From Beduinella massiliensis (GTDB lineage: Bacteria > Bacillota > Clostridia > Christensenellales > Aristaeellaceae), in the NCBI RefSeq assembly GCF_900199405.1, contig NZ_LT963430.1, positions 992,001 to 1,056,000 of the forward strand: 64,000 nt of DNA. The letters run 5' to 3'. The position numbers and the translations under genes were made by a program. Of the stretch, positions 41,056 through 49,648 are shown one piece after another (the first letter of the stretch is position 1; each line of letters opens with the position of its first letter). Under the pieces are notes generated by a model that saw only the letters and a program-made list of their open reading frames with translations, did no database searches and had not been told where the DNA came from.

Positions 41056-41352
41056 CTATTTCGTTTGGCCGCGCAGCGGAATCGCCTTGAGGTGAAAGGT
41101 GATACAGTGATCCGCGCAGGGAAAATCGATTTCGCCGCGCGTCCCGCTGCCGCGCAGCCGGTAATCGCCCCCGCACCGCGCGATCTCGCAATAGGTGTGC
41201 AGCAGGGCCATCGTCTTGGGGCAAAAACCGGCGGGACATTCGTATCCGCACGCAAAATGGTCGCCCTTTTCAAGGCCCATGCGGCAATCCTCCGCCCGGC
41301 CGGCGACCACGGTGATTTCAAACCGCCAGTCTTCCTGGAGCCATTTTTTCAT
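41056..41352 (-). CDS. TIGR04076 family protein
   Basis: A 98-residue protein with a cysteine-rich pattern CRMGLEKGDHFACGYECPAGFC, like the TIGR04076 family of small Firmicute/Archaea proteins. Function unknown; the Cys/His residues could bind metal. GGAGGACG precedes the ATG. It is transcribed on the same strand as, but 75 bases away from, the OGG gene. Confidence 0.72.
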   Translation of the reverse strand: MKKWLQEDWRFEITVVAGRAEDCRMGLEKGDHFACGYECPAGFCPKTMALLHTYCEIARCGGDYRLRGSGTRGEIDFPCADHCITFHLKAIPLRGQTK

Positions 41353-41462
41353 CGGTTCGTCCTCCGACTGAATCTGAGTTGAATTTTAAATTTACAACGC
41401 GCCCAAAATGCGTTATAACGGAATCATACGGAAACTGACGACCTGACAGGGAGGGAATCTAC

Positions 41463-42026
41463 ATGAAAAGGATCGCCGTTTTGCTGGCGGAGGGGTTTGA
41501 AGAGGGCGAGGCGCTGCTCACGGTGGACGTGCTTCGGCGCGCGGGGTTTGAATGCGACGCGGTGGGCGTCACGGGCGCGCAGGTGACCGGTTCGCACGGA
41601 ATTGCCGTGCTGGCGGATCGCACGCTGGAAGGCGCCATGGACGATTACGACATGGTGGTGCTGCCCGGCGGACTGCCGGGCGCGACGAACCTGCGCGACG
41701 ACGCGCGCGTGATCGAGCTGGTGCGCCGCTTTGATGGCGCGGGCAAGTTCGTCGCCGCCATCTGCGCCGCGCCGATGGTGCTGCAAAGGGCGGGCGTTTC
41801 AAAGGGCCGCAGGCTCACCTCGTATCCGGGCTACGAAGCGCTCTTCGCAGACGCCGACTATCGGCAGGAGCTGGTGGTGCGCGACGGGAACCTGATTACC
41901 AGCCGGGGCCCGGCGACGGCGCTTGCCTTTGCGTATGCGCTGGTGGACGCGCTGGGCGGCGACGCAGCCCCGCTGCGAAAGGGCATGCTCTACGACATGC
42001 TTCTTCAGGCGTCCGAAGCGAATTAA
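41463..42026 (+). CDS. DJ-1/PfpI family protein
   Basis: A 187-residue DJ-1/ThiJ/PfpI protein. The nucleophile elbow is AAICAAPMVL with Cys near residue 100, and the Glu of AEGFEEGEAL (near 15) fits the DJ-1 acidic partner. Family members are glyoxalase/deglycase or chaperone-type stress proteins; activity here is untested. GGGAGGG lies before the ATG. It is monocistronic, ending at a terminator. Confidence 0.9.
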   Translation: MKRIAVLLAEGFEEGEALLTVDVLRRAGFECDAVGVTGAQVTGSHGIAVLADRTLEGAMDDYDMVVLPGGLPGATNLRDDARVIELVRRFDGAGKFVAAICAAPMVLQRAGVSKGRRLTSYPGYEALFADADYRQELVVRDGNLITSRGPATALAFAYALVDALGGDAAPLRKGMLYDMLLQASEAN

Positions 42027-42059
42027 ACGGCGAATTCTTAGAAAGCGAAATTCCTTGAG

Positions 42060-42098
42060 CGAGGTTCGGGGGCGGCGCTCCCCGGCCTCGTTTTGTTT
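42060..42098 (+). terminator. Intrinsic terminator of the DJ-1 gene
   Basis: Stem CGAGGTTCGGGG/CCCCGGCCTCG then TTTTGTTT. Confidence 0.7.
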
Positions 42099-42106
42099 GC
42101 GGTGTT

Positions 42107-42484
42107 CTAAGCGTCCGTGAACAGGCAAAAGGGGTGTCCAGCGGGATCGAAGAAGACGCGCACACCCTTGAGATACTGGTTCGGTGAGAGGCGCGCCCCG
42201 CAGGCGAGCGCGTGCGCGCAGGCCGCGTCAAGATCCTGAACACGAAAGTCGATATGCTCCATCTTCTGCGGCTTGCCGGAAACCTCCGGCCAGACGGGCG
42301 GCGCATAGTCCGGCTCCGCTTGAAAGGCGAGGCCCGCGCCGCCGGGCACGGGGCTGCGCAGGAGCACCCAGTCCGCTTCCTCACAGGCGACCGGCCAGCC
42401 GAGCAGACGGCTGTAAAACGCGCCCAGCTCGTGCGCGTCCCGGCAGTCCAGCACGACGGTGCGCAGTTCAATCGACGGCAGCAT
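42107..42484 (-). CDS. VOC (glyoxalase/bleomycin-resistance fold) protein
   Basis: A 125-residue VOC protein with paired betaalphabetabetabeta modules: IELRTVVLDCRDAHELGAFY and MEHIDFRVQDLDAACAHAL, ending GHPFCLF. Enzymatic or binding partner unknown. GAGGAGGGG precedes the ATG, which lies inside the 3' end of the isomerase gene (17-base overlap), so the pair is co-translated. Confidence 0.85.
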   Translation of the reverse strand: MLPSIELRTVVLDCRDAHELGAFYSRLLGWPVACEEADWVLLRSPVPGGAGLAFQAEPDYAPPVWPEVSGKPQKMEHIDFRVQDLDAACAHALACGARLSPNQYLKGVRVFFDPAGHPFCLFTDA

Positions 42485-43280
42485 GGCGCGTCCCCTCCTC
42501 GTTCAGCAGCGCGCGGAGCGCCGGGACGGAATGCCGCAGCGCGGCGACGGTCTTCGTCTCCAGCACGACGCGGCAGCCACAGTCCTGCGCCAGCGCGACG
42601 CGCGCGGGCAGGTCGATTTCGCCGTCTCCGAGCGCCAGATGGTTGCGGCGGCCCAGGGCGTCGTGCAGGTGCATGTGCATCAGGCGTCCGCGGTGCGCGG
42701 CGAAAAAGGCTTCGTCCCCGCCGCCGGCGGCGTGCAGGTGCCCCGTGTCCATCGTCAGCGCAAAGCACGGGCTTTCCAGCAGCAGCGCTACGGCCTCCTG
42801 CTCGTGGGGCTGCCAGCCCTCCGTGTTTTCGATGCAGACCCGTACCGGGCCGCCCGCGAGCTCGTCCTCGCAAAGCGCCCGCGTCTCCAGCAGCGCACGG
42901 CGGTATTCGGCTCCGTAGCGCGCGTAGAGGAAGACGCGCCGGTCGGGCAGGGTGATGAAGTCACCCCGGGGCAGATGAAGGTTGACGACCGGCGCGCCGA
43001 TCGCCTTTGCCAGGCGCAGCGAGTGGCAAAGGGAGCGGCGGTAGGCGGCGGCGATCTCCGCGTCGAAGTCCAGCGGGTTCAAAAAACCGTCCGCGTGCAG
43101 GGTAAAGTAGGGGCCGCCCGCCTCCGTCACGGCCAGGAGCGCGGCCGCGTCCAGCCGCGCGGGCAGGTAGGACGGAAAGTTGCCGTTCAGTTCTATGAAT
43201 TGCAGGTCGAGCGCCCGGCACAGGGCGACGCAGTCCGCAAGGTTTTCCGTCTCCAAAAGGGTCGGCATGCCGATGTTCAT
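42468..43280 (-). CDS. Sugar phosphate isomerase/epimerase-like TIM barrel protein
   Basis: A 270-residue AP-endonuclease-2/xylose-isomerase-like barrel. Landmarks: NIGMPTLLETENLADCVALC, FIELNGNFPSY, VNLHLPRGD, VCIENTEG, ALTMDTGHLHAAGG and HMHLHDALG, the metal-binding strands of the family. Substrate unknown. ATG 43280 follows GGAGGG. It overlaps the VOC gene and follows proA by 34 bases, so the three may share a transcript. Confidence 0.85.
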   Translation of the reverse strand: MNIGMPTLLETENLADCVALCRALDLQFIELNGNFPSYLPARLDAAALLAVTEAGGPYFTLHADGFLNPLDFDAEIAAAYRRSLCHSLRLAKAIGAPVVNLHLPRGDFITLPDRRVFLYARYGAEYRRALLETRALCEDELAGGPVRVCIENTEGWQPHEQEAVALLLESPCFALTMDTGHLHAAGGGDEAFFAAHRGRLMHMHLHDALGRRNHLALGDGEIDLPARVALAQDCGCRVVLETKTVAALRHSVPALRALLNEEGTRHAAVD

Positions 43281-43314
43281 GGCTGTTTCCCTCCACTTCG
43301 CGCGCAGCGGCTTA

Positions 43315-44613
43315 TCAGTACGGGCAGTCCTTGAGAAGCGGGCGGTGCGTAAAGGCGGCCTCGCCCCCGGCAAAGGGGCGGACGGTCTGCCCGCTGCCGA
43401 TCAGCTTGTACTTGTAGATGCAGAGCCCCTCGAGCCCCATGGGGCCGCGCGCGTGCACCTTGCCGGTGGCGATGCCCACCTCCGCGCCGAAGCCGTAGCG
43501 GAAGCCGTCGGCAAAGCGCGTGGAGCAGTTCTGATAGACGCCCGCCGAATCGACCAGCGCCATGAATCGCCGTGCGGCGGCTTCGTCGCCGGTCACGATG
43601 CAGTCCGTGTGGCCGGAGCCGTAGGTGTTGACGTGCGCGATGGCCTCGTCCAGCGAATCCACCACGCGCACGGAGAGCTCGTAATCGAGGTACTCCGTCC
43701 GCCAGTCCTCCTCCGTCGCCGCCTCGCAGGCGATGAGCGCCTGCGTGCGCGCGCAGCCGCGCAGCCGCACGCCCGCTGCCGCCATCGCCGGGGCCAGCCT
43801 GGGCAGGAAAGCCCCCGCGACGTCCCGGTGCACCAGCAGCGTCTCGCAGGCGTTGCAGACCGCCACGCTCTGCGCCTTGGAATCGACCGCGATGTCCACC
43901 GCCATCTGCACGTCTGCCGCGGCGTCCACGTATACGTGGCACAGGCCGTCCGCGTGGCCCATCACGGGGATGCGGCTGTGATCCTTGATGTAGCGCACGA
44001 AGGCGTTCGAGCCGCGCGGAATGATGAGATCGATGGATTCGTCCAGCGAGAGCAGCGCGCCCACGTCCTCGCGCGTCTCCAGCAGCGCCAGCGCCCCCTC
44101 CGGCACGCCCGCGCGGACCGCCGCCCCGTACAGCGCCCCGAAGAGCGCGCGGTTGGTGCGCAGGGCTTCGCGCCCGCCCTTGAGCAGCGCCGCGTTTCCG
44201 CTCTTGAGGCAGAGCGCGGAGATCTGCACCAGCGCGTCGGGGCGCGACTCAAAGATCACCCCGATCACGCCGATGGGGCAGGAGACGCGGTAGAGCTCCA
44301 GCCCGGGGGAGAGCTCCGTCGCCATCTGCGTCGCGCCCAGCGGGTCGGGCAGCGACGCCAGCGAACGCAGGCCCTCGACCACGCCCGAAAGCTTCTTTTC
44401 GTCGAAGCGCAGCCGGGCGAGCAGCGGCGCGGCGAGCCCCTCTTCTTTCGCGCGGGCCATGTCCTCGCGGTTGGCCGCGAAGATCTCCTCGCGCTGGCAG
44501 GTGAGCGCCTCGGCCATCGCGAGCAGCGCGCCGTCTCGCGTCTTCGCGTCCAGCGCCGCCAGCGGGATGGACGCCGCGCGCGCCTCGCGGGCCAGTATTT
44601 CAGGGGTTTTCAA
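43315..44613 (-). CDS. proA: Gamma-glutamyl phosphate reductase
   Basis: A 432-residue ProA, reducing gamma-glutamyl phosphate to glutamate semialdehyde with NADPH in proline synthesis. The catalytic Cys is in SVAVCNACETLLVH; PIGVIGVIFESRPDALVQI, KSGNAALLKGGREA and YGSGHTDCIVT are standard blocks. TTG 44613 is the preferred start (GAGGAGGG 8 bases upstream) over the ATG at 44658, which overlaps the -10 region. ProB is not in the window, although proBA operons are usual. A TATAAT lies at 44647-44652. Confidence 0.95.
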   Translation of the reverse strand: MKTPEILAREARAASIPLAALDAKTRDGALLAMAEALTCQREEIFAANREDMARAKEEGLAAPLLARLRFDEKKLSGVVEGLRSLASLPDPLGATQMATELSPGLELYRVSCPIGVIGVIFESRPDALVQISALCLKSGNAALLKGGREALRTNRALFGALYGAAVRAGVPEGALALLETREDVGALLSLDESIDLIIPRGSNAFVRYIKDHSRIPVMGHADGLCHVYVDAAADVQMAVDIAVDSKAQSVAVCNACETLLVHRDVAGAFLPRLAPAMAAAGVRLRGCARTQALIACEAATEEDWRTEYLDYELSVRVVDSLDEAIAHVNTYGSGHTDCIVTGDEAAARRFMALVDSAGVYQNCSTRFADGFRYGFGAEVGIATGKVHARGPMGLEGLCIYKYKLIGSGQTVRPFAGGEAAFTHRPLLKDCPY

Positions 44614-44690
44614 GTGAAATCCCTCCTCGTATTCGATGATTTTTTCATTATAAACCATCGCGCCCTAAAAATCGACCCTCAATTCAGACC

Positions 44691-44746
44691 TTGACATCCG
44701 GAAGAATACGTAATATAATGCGCAATAACGCAATGTATTACGTATT
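44691..44746 (+). promoter_or_regulatory. MarR/flavodoxin promoter with inverted-repeat operator
   Basis: TTGACA (44691-44696), 17-base spacer, TATAAT (44714-44719). AATACGTAAT/ATTACGTATT arms (44705-44714, 44737-44746) bracket the start region. Confidence 0.8.
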
Positions 44747-44758
44747 GGAGGGCTGCGC

Positions 44759-45247
44759 ATGAACATGGAAGAACACCTTTGCGGCGTGGAGCCGGCCTAT
44801 CAGGTGTTTGGGCTGCTATTTCTGGTGGGGACGCGGCTGGAGGCCATCGGGGACAGCGGACAGTGCCTGGGGGAGCTCACGACGAGGCAGTGGTTCATGC
44901 TGCTGAACCTGAGGATGTTCTTTGAAGAGCCGCCGACGCTGACCCAGCTCGCAGAGGCGATGGGCACGTCGCGCCAGAACGCGAAGGCGATCGCGGAAAA
45001 GCTGGCGAAGAAGGGTTTCATCGCGCTCAAGCGCGACGCGCGCGACGCACGGGCGCTTCGCATCGAGGTGCTGAAGAAGGCGGACGACTACGAGCGGCAG
45101 AACGGGCAAAAGAACGACGCGTTCCTGCGCGCCTTCATGGGCGTGCTGACGGAGGCGGAGATCGAGACGATGCGCAGCGGCCTGCTGCGGCTGGGGGAGC
45201 AGGCCCTGCGGCTGCGTCAGGCGTACAGGCAGGCGGAGGAGGAATGA
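44759..45247 (+). CDS. MarR family regulator
   Basis: A 162-residue winged-helix regulator: LTTRQWFMLLNLRMFF, PTLTQLAEAMGTSRQNAKAI (recognition helix), and a wing at KRDARDARALRIEV; a long C-terminal helix gives the dimer. GGAGGG precedes the ATG. It ends at an ATGA/AATGA overlap with the flavodoxin gene, so it probably represses both genes through the palindrome in the promoter. Confidence 0.9.
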   Translation: MNMEEHLCGVEPAYQVFGLLFLVGTRLEAIGDSGQCLGELTTRQWFMLLNLRMFFEEPPTLTQLAEAMGTSRQNAKAIAEKLAKKGFIALKRDARDARALRIEVLKKADDYERQNGQKNDAFLRAFMGVLTEAEIETMRSGLLRLGEQALRLRQAYRQAEEE

Positions 45248-45249
45248 AC

Positions 45250-45774
45250 ATGGGCAGGACGGTGGTTTTGTACGCAAGCCGCTATGGCACGACGGAGCGC
45301 TACGCGAGGGAGATCGCGCAGAGGCTCGGCTGCGAGGCGGTGAACGTAAAGCAGTGGAAGCAGCAGCGTTTTTCTGACTACGACACGGTGATCTTCGGCG
45401 GCTCCCTGTATGCGAGCGCCATTCGCGGCGTGAAGGCGCTCACGAAGCACGAGACGCTGCTGGACGGGAAACGGCTGATCGTGTTCACGGTGGGCATGGC
45501 CGCGCCGGAGTCGCCCACGCTCGAACAGGTACGGGCGCAGAATTTCAGCCCGGACATGCAAAGGCGCATCGCCTTTTTTCACCTGCGCGGCGCGATGGAC
45601 TACGCGCGCCTGAGCCCGCTGCACCGCCTCATGATGGCAGGGATGCACGCGGCAATCGGCAGGATGAAGGAGCCGACGGAGGAGCTCCGCCTCATACAGG
45701 AGACGTACGGCAAGCGCATGGACTGGACGGACAGGGCGGCGGTGGAGCCCATCGTCGCGGCGGCCAAGGCATAA
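45250..45774 (+). CDS. Flavodoxin-domain protein (HemG-like)
   Basis: A 174-residue flavodoxin-fold protein with FMN loop VLYASRYGTTERYAREIA and second loop FGGSLYASAIRG, as in the menaquinone-dependent protoporphyrinogen oxidase-type Flavodoxin_5 family. Redox partner unknown. AGGAGG lies 7 bases before ATG 45250; an ATG at 45244 is too near the site. It lies in an operon with the upstream MarR regulator and ends with a terminator. Confidence 0.85.
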   Translation: MGRTVVLYASRYGTTERYAREIAQRLGCEAVNVKQWKQQRFSDYDTVIFGGSLYASAIRGVKALTKHETLLDGKRLIVFTVGMAAPESPTLEQVRAQNFSPDMQRRIAFFHLRGAMDYARLSPLHRLMMAGMHAAIGRMKEPTEELRLIQETYGKRMDWTDRAAVEPIVAAAKA

Positions 45775-45778
45775 ATGA

Positions 45779-45808
45779 CCCCCGGCGGTTCCTGCGTACC
45801 GCCGGGGG
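45779..45808. terminator. Terminator between flavodoxin and ktrA genes
   Basis: Perfect stem CCCCCGGCGGT/ACCGCCGGGGG, loop of 8; weak T-run. Confidence 0.65.
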
Positions 45809-45816
45809 CGCTTTCG

Positions 45817-46467
45817 TTATATCCTCTTCAATACCCGCTGAATGTCCTCGTGCTTGCCGATCACCATCAGATGCTCGCTGGGGGTGAACAGGTGATCCGC
45901 GGGGGGAAGCAGGGTCGTCTCGCCGTTTTGCTTGACGGCGAGGATGGAGATGTGGTACTTCGTGCGCACGTTGCACTGCACGATGGTCTTGCCCAGCCAC
46001 GCGTCCATCGGCGGGATCTCGTAGATGGAAAATTCGGGCGTCAGCTCGATGTAGTCGAACACGTTGTTCGCGCTCACCCGAACCGCCAGGCGTTCGGCCA
46101 TGTCGCGCTCCGGGTAGACGACCTCGTCCGCGCCGTTTCGCAGTAGGAACTTCGCGTGGATGTCCCGGCTCGCCTTGGCGAGCACGCGGCGCGCGCCCAG
46201 CTCCTTGAGCAGCGCGGTGACCTCCAGGCTCGCCTGAAAGTCCGACCCGATGCAGACGAAGCAGAGGTCGAAGTTCGTCACGCCCAGCGAGCGGAGCACC
46301 TCTTCCTTGGTGCAGTCGCCGATCTGCGCGCTGGTGACGTCGTGCATGAGCTCGGAGATGATCTCTTCGTCCTCGTCCACGACCATGACTTCATTGCCAA
46401 GCTCCATCAGCTTACGGCTCAGGTGGCGCCCAAAGCGCCCCATGCCGATGACCAATATCGATTTCAT
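45817..46467 (-). CDS. ktrA: K+ uptake regulatory RCK protein
   Basis: A 216-residue RCK_N/RCK_C protein. IGMGRFGRHLSRKL is the NAD/ATP-binding Rossmann loop, VDEDEEIISEL and QIGDCTKEEVL follow, and SEHLMVIGKHEDIQR closes the RCK_C part. It gates the adjoining K+ channel-transporter in response to nucleotides and possibly c-di-AMP, as known for KtrA/KtrC. It follows ktrB by 21 bases. TrkA-like naming is an alternative. Confidence 0.92.
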   Translation of the reverse strand: MKSILVIGMGRFGRHLSRKLMELGNEVMVVDEDEEIISELMHDVTSAQIGDCTKEEVLRSLGVTNFDLCFVCIGSDFQASLEVTALLKELGARRVLAKASRDIHAKFLLRNGADEVVYPERDMAERLAVRVSANNVFDYIELTPEFSIYEIPPMDAWLGKTIVQCNVRTKYHISILAVKQNGETTLLPPADHLFTPSEHLMVIGKHEDIQRVLKRI

Positions 46468-46488
46468 CTTTTCCTCATCCTTTCGGGG

Positions 46489-47838
46489 TTAACCCACGAG
46501 TATCTTTTCCACCGGCTGCTGCACCGCCGGGGGGCGCCTGCGCTCGGTAAAGATGAGCGCGAACGTCAGGCTGCCGACGCGCCCGCAGTACATCAGCACC
46601 ATGACGACCAGGCGGGAGACGGGGGAGAGCGCGCGGGTGATGCCGGTCGACATGCCGACCGTATCCACCGCGGAGAAGACCTCAAAGAGCACGTCCGGCA
46701 GCAGCAGCTCCGGCTGGAGCATGCAGATCAGCAGCGTCGCCGCGACGACCATGCCCAGGTAAACCGTCGCGACCGAGGACGCCCTGTGCACCACGTCCTG
46801 ATCGAGCCTGCGGCCCAGCACGCTGGTGTCGTGCGTATGGCGCAGCGTCGCGGCGGCGGAAAGCAGCAGCACGGCCATCGTCGTCGTCTTGATGCCGCCC
46901 GCCGTGGACCCGGGACTGCCGCCGATGAACATGAGCACCATCGTCAGCAGCTTGGACCCGTCGCCCAGCAGCGCGGTATCCACCGTGTTAAAGCCCGCGG
47001 TGCGCGGCGTGATGGCGGAGAACAGGCTGGCCAGCAGGCTTTCCCCCACGCCCATGCCCTGCATGGTGTCCGTGCGCTCCATGATGAGGAAGAGCACGGT
47101 CGGCAAAAGAACCAGCGCGGCGGTGGAGATCAGCACGATCTTCGTGTGCAGGAAGTAGCGCCGCCAGTGCAGCCGATGCTTGGCCAGGTCGTCCCAGACG
47201 ATGAAGCCGAGGCCGCCGATGAGGATGAGCGCGCTGATCGTAAGGGTGACGAGCGGGTCGGAGACGTACTCCGTCAGGGAGATGTAGAGCGCGTCCGGGC
47301 GGCCCAGCAGGTCGAAGCCCGCGTTGCAAAAGGCGGAAATCGCGTGGAAGATGCTCATGTACACGCCGGACAGCAGCCCGTAGCGCGGCACGAAGCGCAG
47401 GGAGAGCAGCAGCGCGCCCGCGCCCTCGAAGATCAGCGTGCCCAGCAGGATGCGCCGGGTAAGGCGTACCACGCCGCCGATGGAAAGGCTCGCGACGCTC
47501 TCCTGAAGGAGGCTGCGCTCCGCCAGTCCGATCTTGCGCCGCAGGGCGAAGGAGAAGAGCGTCGCCACGGTCATGAGTCCGAGGCCGCCGATCTGGATGA
47601 GCACCAACAGCACGAGCTGGCCGAAGACGGACCAGTGCGTCGCCGTGTCCAGAACCACGAGGCCCGTGACGCACACGGCGCTCGTCGCCGTGAACAGCGC
47701 GCTGAGGGGATCGGTCCAGGAGAAGGAGCGGGAGGAGAACGGCAGCATGAGCAGCACGGCGCCCAGCAGGATCAACCCCAGAAAGCCCAGCGCGATCATC
47801 TGCTGATAGCTCAGTTGGAGTCGCTTGAAACGAAACAT
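46489..47838 (-). CDS. ktrB: K+ transporter channel subunit
   Basis: A 449-residue Trk/Ktr membrane protein with four pore repeats whose filters read ATSAVCVTGLVV, HAISAFCNAGFD, AITPRTAGFNTV and AVDTVGMSTGIT; a Gly-rich intramembrane loop (GGSPGSTAGGIKTTT) is the KtrB gate. It forms a dimer with an octameric KtrA ring and imports K+ (with Na+ in Ktr). A promoter TTGCGT-17-TACAAT (47880-47908) leaves a short leader; no riboswitch is evident there. Confidence 0.93.
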   Translation of the reverse strand: MFRFKRLQLSYQQMIALGFLGLILLGAVLLMLPFSSRSFSWTDPLSALFTATSAVCVTGLVVLDTATHWSVFGQLVLLVLIQIGGLGLMTVATLFSFALRRKIGLAERSLLQESVASLSIGGVVRLTRRILLGTLIFEGAGALLLSLRFVPRYGLLSGVYMSIFHAISAFCNAGFDLLGRPDALYISLTEYVSDPLVTLTISALILIGGLGFIVWDDLAKHRLHWRRYFLHTKIVLISTAALVLLPTVLFLIMERTDTMQGMGVGESLLASLFSAITPRTAGFNTVDTALLGDGSKLLTMVLMFIGGSPGSTAGGIKTTTMAVLLLSAAATLRHTHDTSVLGRRLDQDVVHRASSVATVYLGMVVAATLLICMLQPELLLPDVLFEVFSAVDTVGMSTGITRALSPVSRLVVMVLMYCGRVGSLTFALIFTERRRPPAVQQPVEKILVG

Positions 47839-47879
47839 CGCGAAAAATTCCTTTCAGGTCTTAAAAATAGACATGTAGC

Positions 47880-47908
47880 ATTGTATTCGCGTCCGTCCCA
47901 AAACGCAA
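47880..47908 (-). promoter_or_regulatory. Promoter of ktrBA
   Basis: Minus strand TTGCGT (47903-47908), 17-base spacer, TACAAT (47880-47885). Confidence 0.7.
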
Positions 47909-48058
47909 GACCTTTGAAGAAAAATGCCCGAAAACCTTTAGGAAAATGCAGCGCCCGGGGGATTCGACGCCGGATATGCCGCCTGGATGCAAAAAAGGGG
48001 TGCATTTTTCCGCCGGGGTATGTTATAATGGATACCGGATTTGAAGGGAGGTGCCCGG

Positions 48059-48532
48059 ATGGCACGTCAGAAGGGCATCAAGCCCGTCGCGCAGAACCGC
48101 AAGGCGCGCCACGAGTACTTCGTGGAGGAGGCCTTCGAGTGCGGCATCGCGCTGCACGGCACGGAGGTCAAGTCCATGCGTCAGGGGCGCGTCAATCTCA
48201 AGGAGAGCTTCGCCGCCGTGAAGGACGGGGAAATGATCGTCAGCGGCATGCACATCAGCCCCTACGAGCAGGGGAACATCTTCAACACCGACCCGCTCAG
48301 GCCCAAGAAGCTGCTGATGCACAGGGCGGAGATTCGCCGCCTGGCAGGGCTGGTGCAGCGCCAGGGCTACACGCTGGTGCCGCTTTCCGTCTATCTCAAG
48401 GACGGGCGCATGAAGATGGAGCTGGGGCTCTGCCGCGGCAAGAAGCTGCATGACAAGCGTGACGACATGGCGCAGCGCGACGCGAAGCGCGACATCGACC
48501 GCGCGCTCAAAAACAACGGGCGCGGCGAGTGA
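48059..48532 (+). CDS. smpB: SsrA-binding protein SmpB
   Basis: A 157-residue SmpB, which carries tmRNA into stalled ribosomes. Conserved blocks are [36 protein letters not shown], and the C-terminal [24 protein letters not shown] tail that enters the decoding path. ATG 48059 follows GGGAGG by 6 bases; a TATAAT lies at about 48023. It stands 20 bases upstream of ssrA itself, the standard gene order. Confidence 0.96.
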   Translation: MARQKGIKPVAQNRKARHEYFVEEAFECGIALHGTEVKSMRQGRVNLKESFAAVKDGEMIVSGMHISPYEQGNIFNTDPLRPKKLLMHRAEIRRLAGLVQRQGYTLVPLSVYLKDGRMKMELGLCRGKKLHDKRDDMAQRDAKRDIDRALKNNGRGE

Positions 48533-48552
48533 AATTCAAAATCCTTTTTCAT

Positions 48553-48896
48553 GGGGGTGTACTGGTTTCGACGGGGATCTGGAGATGAGGTAAGCGAGCC
48601 GTGGACCCTGGCCACGTTAAAACGGGGAATTAAACATTAACTGACAATAGCGAATACGCTTTCGCGGCTTAATGCCGCGCGTCGGCCCAGGGGCCCCGTC
48701 CCCTTGGAATCCGGCGTCAATTGACGGGCAATGAATCCGCCTAAGCTTTGCCGCGAGATTCACATGATGAAGCTACCGAGGCCGCAAGCCTGCCTATGGG
48801 CGTGCGGCGGGGGGAATCCTAAATTATAGGCTGCGCTCGGAGAAAATCTCTTTGAAGGGTTTTCGGACAGGAGTTCGATTCTCCTCACCTCCACCA
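48553..48896 (+). ncRNA. ssrA: tmRNA (SsrA)
   Basis: The 5' end GGGGGTG (before TACTGGTTTCGACGGGG, the tmRNA hallmark) pairs with CACCTCC before the CCA, and GGAGTTCGATTCTCC forms the tRNA-like T arm. The resume frame at 48643-48672 encodes a tag DNSEYAFAA with stop TAA; tags ending AA mark products for ClpXP. The mature length is about 344 bases. An intact 3' end is directly followed by AT-richer mobile DNA, consistent with its use as an integration site. Confidence 0.95.
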
Positions 48897-48970
48897 AATG
48901 GACATTACACGAACACCTACTTTTTCAAAGGCGGCTTTGCCGTAACGGTGTGGCTGTAAGACCAACAGAA

Positions 48971-49008
48971 AAGAGCGGTCAAGGTTTTGTGCCTTAATCG
49001 CTCTTTTT
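48971..49008. terminator. Terminator after ssrA
   Basis: Stem AAGAGCG/CGCTCTT with an inner AAGG/CCTT and a TTTTT tail. Confidence 0.7.
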
Positions 49009-49009
49009 G

Positions 49010-49480
49010 TCATTCTGCCTTATGTTCGTTTTGTTGTTCCTGCCGCTCGGCAAATTCCTTTTGCCCCTGTTCGCTCTCGTAAAACTTGCGTATTTCCGGT
49101 ACGAGGAACCGGGCAAAGAATTCTAATTTGTCCGACTGTGTCCGTTTACGGCGATCACTTTCGTTCTTTTGCCACCTATGTACCTTGCGGGCGCAGCTTT
49201 TGCAGTATTTCGCCCGGTTGGAGTTGGGAACAACCGCCGCCCCGCAGACGGCGCAGCGGTTCACTACTTCGCCCATAATTTCGGCGTGCAACGCTTTGTC
49301 CGCAGGAAGTACAGTGTTTACAAACCACTTGCAGATAAGGGAATAGGAAATGCTCTGGACGCAGACACATTCCTCCCCATCGTCAAGGGCAATGCAGTTG
49401 CCATTATCGTAGTTGAATCAGGTTTTCCGTATCAGGGCGTTGGCTTTGCGCCGCTGCCCCGGTGCCATTTGTTTTGCCAT
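49010..49480 (-). pseudogene. Cysteine-rich VLP-type mobile-element protein, interrupted by TGA
   Basis: Reading from ATG 49480 (GGAGGACAGGCA before it), the frame gives MAKQMAPGQRRKANALIRKT, a TGA at codon 21 (49418-49420), then FNYDNGNCIALDDGEECVCV and SISYSLICKWFVNTVLP, and ends with a zinc-ribbon-like CAVCG...CKSC segment. The uninterrupted product is the cysteine-rich VLP protein common in Tn1549/ICE-type elements, where the residues after RKT are usually CysCys. The last 93 codons could still be translated from an internal start. Function is unknown. Confidence 0.75.
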
Positions 49481-49648
49481 TGCCTGTCCTCCATGTTGGT
49501 GTTTCCCATCGGCCGATAAATTAAGTGTATACTTTTTTGCTCGCCTATCCCGTATATCCATAAGGTTGGAAATCGGGCTGAAAAATAAAAATTTCCACGT
49601 TTATGGAAAAGATTGTGGTATAATGAAGGACGGAAAGAGGTGGTGCGA

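Noticed and set aside
47839-48040. c-di-AMP (ydaO) riboswitch before ktrB
   Set aside because: The promoter leaves only about a 35-base leader, too short for the aptamer.
46156-48453. 765-codon plus-strand frame across ktrA/ktrB/smpB
   Set aside because: Antisense or out of frame to three clear genes, no start signals, biased composition.
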